Shown here: piece by piece, positions 8,775-16,850 of the stretch
Layout of the letters: each line of letters begins with the position of its first letter
Numbering within the stretch: the stretch's first letter is position 1
NCBI RefSeq assembly: GCF_900107045.1
Contig: NZ_FNON01000006.1
Coordinates: 124,001 to 188,000, forward strand
Direction of reading: 5' to 3'
Source of the DNA: Amycolatopsis xylanica
Lineage (GTDB): Bacteria; Actinomycetota; Actinomycetes; Mycobacteriales; Pseudonocardiaceae
Length of the DNA: 64,000 bases
Made by a program: the position numbers and the translations under genes
The notes under the pieces: model-generated
Seen by the model: the letters and a program-made list of their open reading frames with translations, nothing else
Told to the model about the DNA's origin: nothing
Database searches by the model: none

Positions 8775-9716
8775 TCAGAAGTCCTTGATCAGTGAGACCC
8801 GGCCGTGGAGGGGATCGCTTACGTAGACCCATTTCGTCTTCTGGTCGACGGCGATGTCGCCGGGGTTGATGCCGAGCGGCAGCTCGCCCGCCAGCGCGCC
8901 GGACAGGCCGTCGAGCTTGACGATGCCGTTCGGGCCGCCGTTGGTGTAGATCGTGTGGGAGCCCTCGTGCACCGCGACCGAGGACGCCTCGCTGCGCAGC
9001 AGGATCGTCTTGCGCTCGGTCTTGGTGTTGCTGTCGACGAGCGACATGTGGTGGATGCCGGAGTTCGCCACGTAGATCGTGCCGCTCGCGCGGTGCACCG
9101 CGACACCGACCGGTTTACTGCCGACCGGCACGCTCGCGATGAAGGCGTTGGTGACCGCGTCGAACACCTCGACGCCGTCGGTGGCCGGGCTCGCGAACGA
9201 GACCAGCTTGCGGCCCGAGTCGACGGCGATCCCGGCGAGCGACGGTACCCGGCCGGGTACCTGGGTGAGCTGGGTGGCGCTGACCCCGTCGATCACCGAG
9301 ACCGCGCCGGTGGTGCGGCTGCCCGCGTAGACCTTGTTCGCCGCCTCGTCGACGCCGACGGACGCCGTGCCGTCGCCCGTGCTGATCGTGCTGATCACCA
9401 CGTTGTTGCCCGCGTCGACCACGGCGACCGTCCCGTTGGCCGGGTTGGCGACGTAGACCCGGTTGGTCGTGCTGTCCACGGCGATGCCCGCCGGGCTGCC
9501 GCCGATCGGGATGATGGCCGAGACGGTCGCGTTGCGTGAGTCGATCACGGTGATCGCGCCGGTCGACGGATCGCTCACATAGGCGTACCCGGTGGCCGGG
9601 TTGACCGCGATCGCCGTCGGCTCGCCACCCACGTCGATGCTGATGACCTGCGACGCTTGGGCAGGCGCGGCCAGCAGCGCGGTACCCGTGAGCAGCGCGG
9701 CAAACATCCGAAGCAT
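8775..9716 (-). CDS. Secreted YVTN/YncE-type beta-propeller protein
   Basis: 313 residues. The signal peptide covers residues about 1-22 (cleavage after AQA). The rest is about seven YVTN-type blades of about 42 residues, each containing a variant of the pattern xVYVAN/YVSD and xAVD/xGIAV, for example NRVYVANPANGTVAVVD. The family folds as a seven-bladed propeller and is usually periplasmic or extracellular; ligands are mostly unknown. ATG at 9716 with GAGG five bases upstream. Monocistronic; its 3' end is followed by a family A palindrome. Confidence 0.88.
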   Translation of the reverse strand: MLRMFAALLTGTALLAAPAQASQVISIDVGGEPTAIAVNPATGYAYVSDPSTGAITVIDSRNATVSAIIPIGGSPAGIAVDSTTNRVYVANPANGTVAVVDAGNNVVISTISTGDGTASVGVDEAANKVYAGSRTTGAVSVIDGVSATQLTQVPGRVPSLAGIAVDSGRKLVSFASPATDGVEVFDAVTNAFIASVPVGSKPVGVAVHRASGTIYVANSGIHHMSLVDSNTKTERKTILLRSEASSVAVHEGSHTIYTNGGPNGIVKLDGLSGALAGELPLGINPGDIAVDQKTKWVYVSDPLHGRVSLIKDF

Positions 9717-9875
9717 CGACGCCTCACCTGTGGTCGGTGGTTCACTGATTGCGGATCGTCACCGTTGGACCCTAACCCCGGACCTCGCGCGACAGCGGGT
9801 GAAGGAACTTCAGATCCCCCGATCGCGTTGTTTCCGGTGGGTAACCCACGGATCGCGAGAGAGGAGCGGCCGAGA

Positions 9876-10736
9876 GTGCACAAGCATCAGAACGGACTCA
9901 AAACCGTGCTCCTGCTCGGCGTGCTGAGCGCGATGATCATCGGCGTCAGCTCGCTTTTCGGCCGGGGCGCGCTGATCATCGGCCTGATCGTCGCGCTGGG
10001 TTTCAACGCCTTCGCGTACTTCAGCTCGGACAAGCTGGCGCTGCGCGCCATGCACGCGAGGCCGGTTTCCGAGGCCGAGCAGCCCGCGATGTACCGGATC
10101 GTCCGCGAGCTCGCGACCACCGCCCGCCAGCCAATGCCCCGCCTCTACATCAGTCCCACGCAGGCCCCGAACGCCTTCGCGACCGGCCGCGACCCGCGGC
10201 ATGCCGCGGTCTGCTGCACCAGCGGGATTCTCGACCTGCTCGACGAGCGTGAGCTGCGCGCGGTGCTCGGGCACGAGCTGTCCCACGTCTACAACCGCGA
10301 CATCCTGATCTCCTGCGTCGCGGGCGCGATGGCCAGCGTGATCAGTGTCATCGCCAATATCGCGATGTTCACCGGGATCTTCGGCGGCAACCGTGACGGC
10401 GAGAATCCGTTCGTCGCGATCCTGCTCGTGCTGGTCGGCCCGATCGCCGCCGGAATCATCAAAATGGGGGTCAGTCGTTCGCGTGAATATCAGGCCGACG
10501 CCTCCGGCGCCGAACTCACCGGCGATCCACTCGGCCTCGCTTCCGCACTGCGTAAATTGGAACTCGGCACCCGCGCCGCGCCCTTGGTCGCCGAGCCGGC
10601 GCTGATCTCGCAGTCGCATTTGATGATCGCGAACCCGTTCCGGCCCGGCGAGTCACTTTCGCGGATGTTCGCCACTCATCCGCCGATGGCCGAGCGCATC
10701 AAGCGGCTCGAGGAAATGGCGCGCCACCGGAGCTGA
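9876..10736 (+). CDS. htpX: Membrane zinc metalloprotease HtpX
   Basis: 286 residues, the normal HtpX length. Two N-terminal membrane helices (about residues 8-50) precede the cytoplasmic M48 domain with the zinc motif HELSH and the third ligand in SREYQADASGA; two further helices lie between them (about 150-195). HtpX degrades misfolded membrane proteins. The start is GTG at 9876 behind GAGAGGAGC; an in-frame open stretch upstream to 9657 lies on the promoter side and overlaps the divergent gene, so it is not used. The C-terminal region with FATHPPMAERI is conserved. Confidence 0.93.
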   Translation: MHKHQNGLKTVLLLGVLSAMIIGVSSLFGRGALIIGLIVALGFNAFAYFSSDKLALRAMHARPVSEAEQPAMYRIVRELATTARQPMPRLYISPTQAPNAFATGRDPRHAAVCCTSGILDLLDERELRAVLGHELSHVYNRDILISCVAGAMASVISVIANIAMFTGIFGGNRDGENPFVAILLVLVGPIAAGIIKMGVSRSREYQADASGAELTGDPLGLASALRKLELGTRAAPLVAEPALISQSHLMIANPFRPGESLSRMFATHPPMAERIKRLEEMARHRS

Positions 10737-10921
10737 CCCTTCTTTCACGGCTACCGAAGCGGTTTGGTTCACCGCCGCCGAGAACATCCCGACCAGCGAA
10801 AACCTCGTCACGGATGGCGTAGAGGCCGCCGCTCGATCGGCGGTATTCGGGCCGCGGCGGCGACAGGCACCTTGGGTTCATCCCCAGCAGACCCTGTCGC
10901 AGAGAAAGGTCCCCACCCGAC

Positions 10922-11650
10922 GTGGAATACAGTCTCATCCGCCGGATGGCCGCGGAACTGGCAGGCACGACCCTCTTGTGTGGCTTCGGTATCGGCGCGG
11001 CGGTGGCCGTCAGCGCGGCGAAGACCGGCGGCCCAGGACTATTGATAGTCGCACTCGCGCACGGTTTGGCGCTCGCCATCGCCATTTACGCTTTCGGTTC
11101 CGTTTCCGGCGCGCATTGCAATCCGACGGTCACGATCGCCTTGGCGTCTCGCGGCAGATTCCCGTGGCGCGAAGTGCCCGCCTATTTCGTCGCGCAAATA
11201 GCAGGCGGCCTGCTCGGCGCGTCGCTCATTTACGCGTCCTACGGCGGCGCCGCGATCGACGCCGGACTCGGCGCGACCACCTACAGCGGCAACTTCGGGC
11301 ACGCGCTCGTCGCCGAGGCGCTCGGCGCGGCCATCCTGGTCACCGCGGTCTTCGCGCTAGCCGTGGCGCCGACCGCGCCCAAGGGCCTGTTCGGACTCGG
11401 CATCGGCCTCGCGCTCGCCACCCAGATCATGGCGTTCGGCCCGGCCAGCGGTGCTTCGGTGAACTTCGCCCGCACGTTCGGTCCTGACGCGGTGCTCTCG
11501 CTGGCCGGCGGCACGGTCGCCTGGGGCCAGCTGCTGGTCTACCTGGTCGGCCCGATCGTCGGCGGGCTCGTCGCGGCGTTCGTCGCCGACCGCGTCGGCT
11601 CGGCGGCAACCGTCGAGGAACCCGAAGTATTCCCGGCTCCCATGGTCTGA
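10922..11650 (+). CDS. MIP/aquaporin family channel
   Basis: 242 residues with six predicted membrane helices. The first hairpin motif is GAHCNPTVT (NPA changed to NPT), and the second is GASVNFARTFGPD (NPA changed to NFA). The duplicated half-channel pattern and the conserved AELAGT start place it in the MIP family; whether it carries water, glycerol or another small solute is not decided by the motifs. GTG at 10922 with AAAGG upstream; a Met at residue 9 is an alternative. It stands alone, 185 bp after htpX. Confidence 0.85.
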   Translation: MEYSLIRRMAAELAGTTLLCGFGIGAAVAVSAAKTGGPGLLIVALAHGLALAIAIYAFGSVSGAHCNPTVTIALASRGRFPWREVPAYFVAQIAGGLLGASLIYASYGGAAIDAGLGATTYSGNFGHALVAEALGAAILVTAVFALAVAPTAPKGLFGLGIGLALATQIMAFGPASGASVNFARTFGPDAVLSLAGGTVAWGQLLVYLVGPIVGGLVAAFVADRVGSAATVEEPEVFPAPMV

Positions 11651-11692
11651 GAAGCAGGGCCGGTCCGGCGAAAACGGGAGTTCACTGGGCCC

Positions 11693-12712
11693 ATGGCTTC
11701 TTCGGAACTCCATTTCGGTGCGGCGATCGACGGCGCCGGGTACCACCCGGCGGCCTGGCGGGCCTCCGGTGTCGAGCCCGCCGCGCTCTTCACCGCGGCC
11801 CACTATCTGACCTATGCGCGGCTCGCCGAGTCCGCGAAGCTGGACTTCGTCACCCTGGACGACTCGCTCGGCGTGCAGCCGGGCGGGTCGTCCGCTGTGC
11901 GTGGCCGGTTGGACGCGCTGCTGACGTTCGCCGCGCTCGGGCCGGTCACCCGGTCGATCGGCCTCGTGCCGACCGTCACGACCACGCACACCGAGCCGTT
12001 CCACGTCTCGACCGCGGTCGCCACGCTCGACCACGTCAGCCAGGGCCGGGCAGGCGTGCTGGCGGTGCCGTCCCGCACCGAGGCCGAGGTCAAGCACTTC
12101 GGCAGGCGCAAGCTGCCGTCGGCTTCGGCAGCGCAGGTCGAGAACACCGAGGTCATCGACGTCATCGCCCGGCTGTGGGACAGCTGGGAGGACGACGCGA
12201 TCATCCGCGACGAGCCGACCGGCCGGTTCATCGACCGCGACAAGCTGCACTACGTCGACTTCGAAGGCACCTTCTTCAGCGTGAAGGGCCCGTCGATCAC
12301 GCCGCGGCCGCCGCAGGGGCACCCCGTGGTCGCGACCTATGGCGAAAACGCGGATCTGCTCATCGAGGGAAAGGTGCTCGCGACCGTCTCCGTGCTGCTC
12401 GGCGAGACCGAGCAGCACGCGCTTGATCGTCGACAGCAGCTCGATTCCTTGCACGGCACGGAGTTCCGGCCACCCGGCCGTGACTTCGTCGGCACTCCCG
12501 CAGCGCTCGCCGCCGCGCTGCGGGAGTGGTCGGCGGACGTCGACGGCTTCCTGATCCGGCCCGCCGTGCTGCCGGACGACCTGGAGCTGTTCGCGAACGA
12601 GACCGTGCTCGAGCTGCGGCGCGCCGGCCTCATCCGCGAGGACTACACCGGCACCACGCTGCGCGACCACCTCGGCCTGGCCAAGCCGGCCAACCAGTAC
12701 CAGGGAGTCTGA
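11693..12712 (+). CDS. LLM-class flavin-dependent monooxygenase (luciferase-like)
   Basis: 339 residues with the bacterial luciferase-like TIM-barrel pattern: LVPTVTTTHTEPFHVSTAVA (substrate/flavin strand), TLDHVSQGRAG, and RLWDSWEDDA in the centre. The subfamily is the NtaA/SnaA/DszA type, which oxidises substrates with reduced FMN supplied by a separate reductase. The next gene begins one base after the stop, so the two flavin enzymes form an operon. No FMN reductase, transporter or regulator sits beside them, so the substrate is unknown. Confidence 0.85.
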   Translation: MASSELHFGAAIDGAGYHPAAWRASGVEPAALFTAAHYLTYARLAESAKLDFVTLDDSLGVQPGGSSAVRGRLDALLTFAALGPVTRSIGLVPTVTTTHTEPFHVSTAVATLDHVSQGRAGVLAVPSRTEAEVKHFGRRKLPSASAAQVENTEVIDVIARLWDSWEDDAIIRDEPTGRFIDRDKLHYVDFEGTFFSVKGPSITPRPPQGHPVVATYGENADLLIEGKVLATVSVLLGETEQHALDRRQQLDSLHGTEFRPPGRDFVGTPAALAAALREWSADVDGFLIRPAVLPDDLELFANETVLELRRAGLIREDYTGTTLRDHLGLAKPANQYQGV

Positions 12713-12713
12713 G

Positions 12714-14030
12714 ATGCCCAAGCAGATCAAGCTCGCCGCCCACTTTCCCGGTGTCAACAACACCACCGTGTGGAGCGATCCGCGGTCGGGCAGCCAGATC
12801 GACTTCGCTTCGTTCGAGCACATGGCCCGCACCGCCGAGCGTGGCAAGTTCGACTTCATCTTCCTGGCCGAGGGCCTGCGCCTGCGTGAGCACGCTGGCA
12901 AGATCCTCGACTCGGACGTGGTCGGCAGGCCGAACACCACCACGGTGCTCGCCGCCTTGTCCGCGGTGACCAGCAGGCTCGGGCTCGCAGGCACGCTGTC
13001 GTCGACGTTCAACGAGCCGTACGAGGTCGCCCGCCAGGTGTCCACTTTGGACCACCTGTCCGGTGGCCGCGCGGCATGGAACGTGGTGACCTCGCCGGAC
13101 GCGTTCACCGGCCAGAACTTCCGGCGCGGTGGTTTTCTCAAGCGTGAGGACCGTTATCAGCGCGCGGAGGAGTTCCTGACCACCGTCCGCGAGCTGTGGG
13201 ACAGCTGGGCGCCGGACGCGCTGGTCGGCGACAAGCAGCAGGGCGTCTTCGTGCGCGAGGTCGGCCGATTCGTCCACAGTGGACCGCAGTTCGACATCGA
13301 GGGGGAGTTCACCCTGCCGCGCACGCCGCAGGGGCAGCCGATCGTCATCCAGGCTGGCGACTCCGACGAGGGGCGCGAGTTCGCGGCCAAGTCCGCCGAC
13401 GTCATCTTCTCGCGGCACGGCACGCTCGAAGACGGCCAGGCGTTCTTCACCGACGTCAAACGCCGCCTCGCCGCTTACGGGCGCTCACACGAAGACCTGC
13501 TGATCATGCCCGCGGCGACCTTCGTGCTCGGCGACACCGAGGAGGAGGCGCACGAGTACGCCCGCGAGATCCGCTACCAGCAGGTCCGCCCGGCGACCGC
13601 GATTCAGTTCCTCGAGCAGGTCTGGCGCCGCGACCTCAGCGAATACGACGCCGACGGGCCGTTGCCGGAGGTCGACCCCGATCCCGACGCCGAGCCGCTG
13701 ACCTGGGGCCGGGTGCAACTCCACCAGGACAACGTGGAGACCGCGCGCAAGTGGCGCGCGCTCGCGGAGGAGAAGAAGCTCTCCATCCGCGAGCTCGTCA
13801 TCGAGGCCACGACGCGCCAGCAGTTCATCGGCACGCCGCAGCAGGTCGCGCACACGGTCAACGACTACGTGCAGTCCGACGCTTCGGACGGATTCGTGCT
13901 CGTGCCGCATCTGACGCCGGGTGGGCTCGACGAGTTCGCCGACAAGGTCGTCCCGCACCTGCAGGAGCTAGGCGTTTTCCGTACCGACTACACCGGGAGC
14001 ACCCTGCGCGAGCACCTCTTCAGCCGGTAG
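12714..14030 (+). CDS. NtaA/SnaA/DszA-type FMN-dependent monooxygenase
   Basis: 438 residues, the usual length for this family. Key stretches are KFDFIFLAEGLRLRE, TFNEPYEVARQVSTLDHLSG, AAWNVVTSPD and QAGDSDEGREFAA, all typical of two-component FMNH2-dependent monooxygenases acting on chelators, sulfur heterocycles or xenobiotics. It starts one base after the upstream LLM gene, and the end of that gene supplies the ribosome-binding site (GGGAG). Its 3' end overlaps the convergent rfbA by 11 bp. It contains two exact copies of the recurrent GTCCA-N3-TGGAC palindrome (13040 and 13272). Confidence 0.9.
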   Translation: MPKQIKLAAHFPGVNNTTVWSDPRSGSQIDFASFEHMARTAERGKFDFIFLAEGLRLREHAGKILDSDVVGRPNTTTVLAALSAVTSRLGLAGTLSSTFNEPYEVARQVSTLDHLSGGRAAWNVVTSPDAFTGQNFRRGGFLKREDRYQRAEEFLTTVRELWDSWAPDALVGDKQQGVFVREVGRFVHSGPQFDIEGEFTLPRTPQGQPIVIQAGDSDEGREFAAKSADVIFSRHGTLEDGQAFFTDVKRRLAAYGRSHEDLLIMPAATFVLGDTEEEAHEYAREIRYQQVRPATAIQFLEQVWRRDLSEYDADGPLPEVDPDPDAEPLTWGRVQLHQDNVETARKWRALAEEKKLSIRELVIEATTRQQFIGTPQQVAHTVNDYVQSDASDGFVLVPHLTPGGLDEFADKVVPHLQELGVFRTDYTGSTLREHLFSR

Positions 14031-14901
14031 CGCCCGCCGTACGGGCAACGTTCATCAGGTATTCGCCGTAGCCGGACTTCGCGAGCTTGCTGCCCAGCGC
14101 GAAGCACTGGTCGGCGTCGATGAAGCCCATACGCAGCGCGACTTCCTCGAGACACGCGATGCGCACGCCGGTGCGGTGTTCGAGCACCTGGACGAAGGTG
14201 CCCGCCTCCAGCAGCGAGTCGTGCGTGCCGGTGTCGAGCCAGGCGAAACCGCGGCCGAGGTCGACCAGCGCTGCACGGCCTTCGCGCAGGTAGGTCATGT
14301 TGACGTCGGTGATCTCGAGCTCGCCGCGCGGTGACGGCTTGAGCGAGCGTGCGATGTCGACGACCTGGTTGTCGTAGAAGTACAGGCCGGTGATCGCCTT
14401 GTTGGAGCGCGGTTTCGCGGGCTTCTCCTCGATGGAGAGCAGCTTGCCGTCCGCGTCGACCTCGCCGACGCCGTAGCGCTCCGGGTCCTTGACCGGGTAG
14501 CCGAACAGCACGCAGCCGTCCATTGTGGACACGGCGTTTTGCAGCCTGCTGGAGAAACCCTGGCCGTAGAAGATGTTGTCGCCGAGCACGAGCGCGACCT
14601 CGTCGTCACCGATGAAGTCGGCGCCGATGATGAACGCCTCGGCCAGCCCGTTCGGCGCGGCCTGCTCCGCGTACGAGAGCTTGAGGCCGAACTGGCTGCC
14701 GTCGCCGAGCAGCTTCTCGAAGTTCGGCAGGTCGGCCGGGGTCGAGATGATCAGGATCTCGCGGATCCCGGCGAACATCAGCACCGAGATCGGGTAGTAG
14801 ATCATCGGCTTGTCGTAGACCGGGAGTAGCTGCTTCGAGATCGCCTGGGTGATCGGGTGAAGGCGCGTCCCGCTGCCCCCGGCCAGAACGATCCCCTTCA
14901 T
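14020..14901 (-). CDS. rfbA: Glucose-1-phosphate thymidylyltransferase RfbA
   Basis: 293 residues, the standard length. It begins with the nucleotidyltransferase signature GIVLAGGSGTRLHP, then SKQLLPVYDKPMIYYP and LVLGDNIFYG, and ends with the RfbA-type region containing GYGEYL. It makes dTDP-glucose from glucose-1-phosphate and dTTP, the first step to dTDP-rhamnose and other deoxysugars. rfbB, rfbC and rfbD are not in this window. ATG at 14901 behind AAGGAG. Divergent from the TetR-controlled hydrolase operon, so its promoter region adjoins the TetR operator. Confidence 0.95.
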   Translation of the reverse strand: MKGIVLAGGSGTRLHPITQAISKQLLPVYDKPMIYYPISVLMFAGIREILIISTPADLPNFEKLLGDGSQFGLKLSYAEQAAPNGLAEAFIIGADFIGDDEVALVLGDNIFYGQGFSSRLQNAVSTMDGCVLFGYPVKDPERYGVGEVDADGKLLSIEEKPAKPRSNKAITGLYFYDNQVVDIARSLKPSPRGELEITDVNMTYLREGRAALVDLGRGFAWLDTGTHDSLLEAGTFVQVLEHRTGVRIACLEEVALRMGFIDADQCFALGSKLAKSGYGEYLMNVARTAGATG

Positions 14902-14954
14902 CTGCGACTCCTTCTGTCGTCTCCCCTTGGCTTGTTCACCCTACCGGGTCTCAT

Positions 14955-14979
14955 TTACATACATACTGTTTGTATGTAA
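14955..14979. promoter_or_regulatory. Probable TetR operator (palindrome)
   Basis: Perfect inverted repeat with arms TTACATACA and TGTATGTAA around a 7-base spacer, ending two bases before the start codon of the hydrolase gene. It is AT-rich in a GC-rich context and resembles the known AcrR operator (TACATACA...TGTATGTA). The TetR gene is the second gene of the operon it precedes, so autoregulation is likely. It must overlap the hydrolase core promoter. Confidence 0.7.
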
Positions 14980-14981
14980 CC

Positions 14982-15827
14982 ATGGACGACATGACGAACC
15001 AAGAGATCCGGCTGAGCCAGGGCACTCTGCGCTATCGGGACGAGGGGGAGGGGCCGCCGGTCGTGTTCGTGCACGGCCTGCTGGTCGACTCCGGGCTGTG
15101 GCGTGCGGTGATCCCGGACGTCGTGGCCGCCGGTTTCCGCTGCCTGGCCCCGGATTGGCCGCTCGGCGCGCACCGGGTGCCGCTGCACGCCGACGCGGAT
15201 CTGACGCCGCCCGGTGTGGCCAGGCTGATCGCGGAATTCCTGGCGGAGCTGGACTTGCGCGAGGTCACGGTCGTCGCGAACGACACCGGGGGAGCGCTCA
15301 CCCAGATCCTGATGGCGAACCATCCCGAGCGTGTCGGCCGCGTCGTGCTCACGCCGTCGGACGCGTTCGAGGCGTTCTTCCCGCCGCTGTTCAGCTCGTT
15401 GCCCAAACTGGCCTGGGTGCCGGGCAGCATGTGGCTGCTCACGCGGGCGGTGCGGTTCAAGGCGGTCCAGCGGCTGCCGATCGCGTTCGGCCTGGTGGCG
15501 AAGCGGCCGATCCCGGCCGACGTGGTCGAGGGCTATCTCCGCCCGTCACGGGAGAACCGGCTGATCAGGCGTGACCTCGGCAAGTTCCTGCGCGGCGTGC
15601 ACCGGCGCCACACGCTGGCCGCCGCGGTCGAATTCCCGCGCTTCCGCAAGCCGGTGCTGCTCGCGTGGGCGCGGGAGGACCGCGTCTTCAAGCTGTCGTC
15701 CGCGTACCGGATCGCCGAGCTACTGCCGGACGCGCGCGTCGTCGAGATCGAGGACTCGTGGACGTTCGTCCCGGAAGACCAGCCCGCGGCCTTGGCGAAG
15801 CACCTGATCTCGTTCATGGCAGATTAG
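14982..15827 (+). CDS. Alpha/beta hydrolase (haloalkane dehalogenase-like subgroup)
   Basis: 281 residues, alpha/beta hydrolase fold. Oxyanion-hole motif VHGLL; the nucleophile elbow reads VVANDTGGAL, with Asp as in haloalkane dehalogenases and epoxide hydrolases. Near the C-terminus, the place where the catalytic His normally lies (H-F-x-x-E-D-x-P) reads WTFVPEDQP, so the His appears replaced by Thr; this may be a non-hydrolytic subgroup. The start is uncertain: ATG at 14982 or 14991, neither with a ribosome-binding site, and leaderless translation is possible. The operator ends two bases upstream. It lies six bases before the tetR gene, with which it forms an operon. Confidence 0.8.
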   Translation: MDDMTNQEIRLSQGTLRYRDEGEGPPVVFVHGLLVDSGLWRAVIPDVVAAGFRCLAPDWPLGAHRVPLHADADLTPPGVARLIAEFLAELDLREVTVVANDTGGALTQILMANHPERVGRVVLTPSDAFEAFFPPLFSSLPKLAWVPGSMWLLTRAVRFKAVQRLPIAFGLVAKRPIPADVVEGYLRPSRENRLIRRDLGKFLRGVHRRHTLAAAVEFPRFRKPVLLAWAREDRVFKLSSAYRIAELLPDARVVEIEDSWTFVPEDQPAALAKHLISFMAD

Positions 15828-15833
15828 GAGCCG

Positions 15834-16424
15834 ATGCGACGAACCCAGGAAGACCGGTCGAACAGCACGAAGGCGGCCTTGGTGGCGGCCGCGCGTGAAC
15901 TGTTCGCCACGCGTGGCTACGCGGCCGTGCCCGCCGACGAGATCGTGCGCGCGGCAGGCGTGACCCGCGGCGCGCTCTATCACCACTACGGCGACAAGCA
16001 GGGCTTGTTCCGCGCGGTCTTCGAGGAGGTCGAGCGCGAGGTCACGGCCGAGGTCGACGCGGCCATGGCCGGCGCGCCCGACCTCGCGAGCGGCATGGTG
16101 ATCGCGCTCGGCGCCTTCCTGGACGCCTGCGGCCGCGAGGAGGTGCGCCGGATCTCGCTGACCGACGCGCCCGCCGTGCTCGGCTGGACCGAGTGGCGCG
16201 CGATCGAGGCCGAACACGGCCTCGGCCTGGTCACCGAGGTCCTGTCGGGCGCGGTCGAGGCCGGCTCGTTGCCGCCACTCCCGGTCGACGTGCTCGCGCA
16301 GCTCGTGCTGAGCGCCGTGACCGAAGCGGCGCTGCTCATCGCCAACGCCGAGGACCCCGTGGCCACCCGAGCCGCCTCCGAACTCGCCCTCATGGCTTGG
16401 TTTCGCGGCCTAACCCCGGGATAA
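15834..16424 (+). CDS. TetR/AcrR family transcriptional regulator
   Basis: 196 residues. The N-terminal TetR helix-turn-helix covers residues about 12-58, with the characteristic GVTRGALYHHYGDKQGLF. The C-terminal ligand domain resembles those of small TetR regulators of detoxification genes. It is cotranscribed with the upstream hydrolase and probably binds the palindrome at 14955-14979. Its stop codon (TAA at 16422-16424) lies inside the first copy of a GGGATAAAGC repeat. Confidence 0.92.
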   Translation: MRRTQEDRSNSTKAALVAAARELFATRGYAAVPADEIVRAAGVTRGALYHHYGDKQGLFRAVFEEVEREVTAEVDAAMAGAPDLASGMVIALGAFLDACGREEVRRISLTDAPAVLGWTEWRAIEAEHGLGLVTEVLSGAVEAGSLPPLPVDVLAQLVLSAVTEAALLIANAEDPVATRAASELALMAWFRGLTPG

Positions 16425-16468
16425 AGCGGGCTTAACTCCACCCCGGGATAAAGCGGGCTTTATCCCGG
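16414..16468. repeat. GGGATAAAGC repeat: partial copy plus perfect hairpin
   Basis: CCCCGGGATAAAGCGGGCTT occurs at 16414-16433 (overlapping the tetR stop) and again from 16441. The second copy is a perfect palindrome with 12-base arms, 16443-16454 and 16457-16468, around GG. It lies between two plus-strand genes and probably ends the tetR transcript. A related hairpin lies at 28067-28096. Confidence 0.75.
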
Positions 16469-16505
16469 TCGTCACATATCGATCCGCCGTCTCGTCCTGA
16501 GCATC

Positions 16506-16850
16506 ATGTTCGCTGCCTACGTCACAGTCACGATCCTCGCCGCGGTGTTCACCGGTGCCGCCGCCGTCATCTACCTGATCGGCCACGAGTACCCCAAGGC
16601 CCAGGCGGACATGAAGGGCATACCCCGGAAGTGGGTACCGGTGCTGGGCCTGCTGCTGGCAGCGGGCACCGCCGGGCTGCTGGCCGGATTCGCCGTGCAG
16701 CTGCTGGGAACCCTCGCCGCCGCCTGCCTCGTGCTGTACTTCATCGGCGCGATCATCGCCCACCTGCGGGTGGGCTCGCGCGACATCGTCGGCGGCATCG
16801 TGTTCCTCGCCGTCGCGGCGGCGTCGCTGACTCTGGGCCTGCTCTCCTAG
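16506..16850 (+). CDS. DoxX-like small membrane protein
   Basis: 114 residues with four predicted membrane helices. The pattern is typical of the DoxX_2 family: helix, EYPKAQADMKGIPRKWVPVLG, then three helices. Role unknown; DoxX relatives are linked to redox stress or quinone-related membrane functions. Its stop shares the tetranucleotide CTAG (16847-16850) with the stop of the convergent sialidase-fold gene. Confidence 0.75.
   Translation: MFAAYVTVTILAAVFTGAAAVIYLIGHEYPKAQADMKGIPRKWVPVLGLLLAAGTAGLLAGFAVQLLGTLAAACLVLYFIGAIIAHLRVGSRDIVGGIVFLAVAAASLTLGLLS

Noticed and set aside
11357..13141. 594-codon minus-strand frame over the flavin monooxygenase genes
   Set aside because: No domain; the plus-strand genes have family motifs and tight operon spacing.
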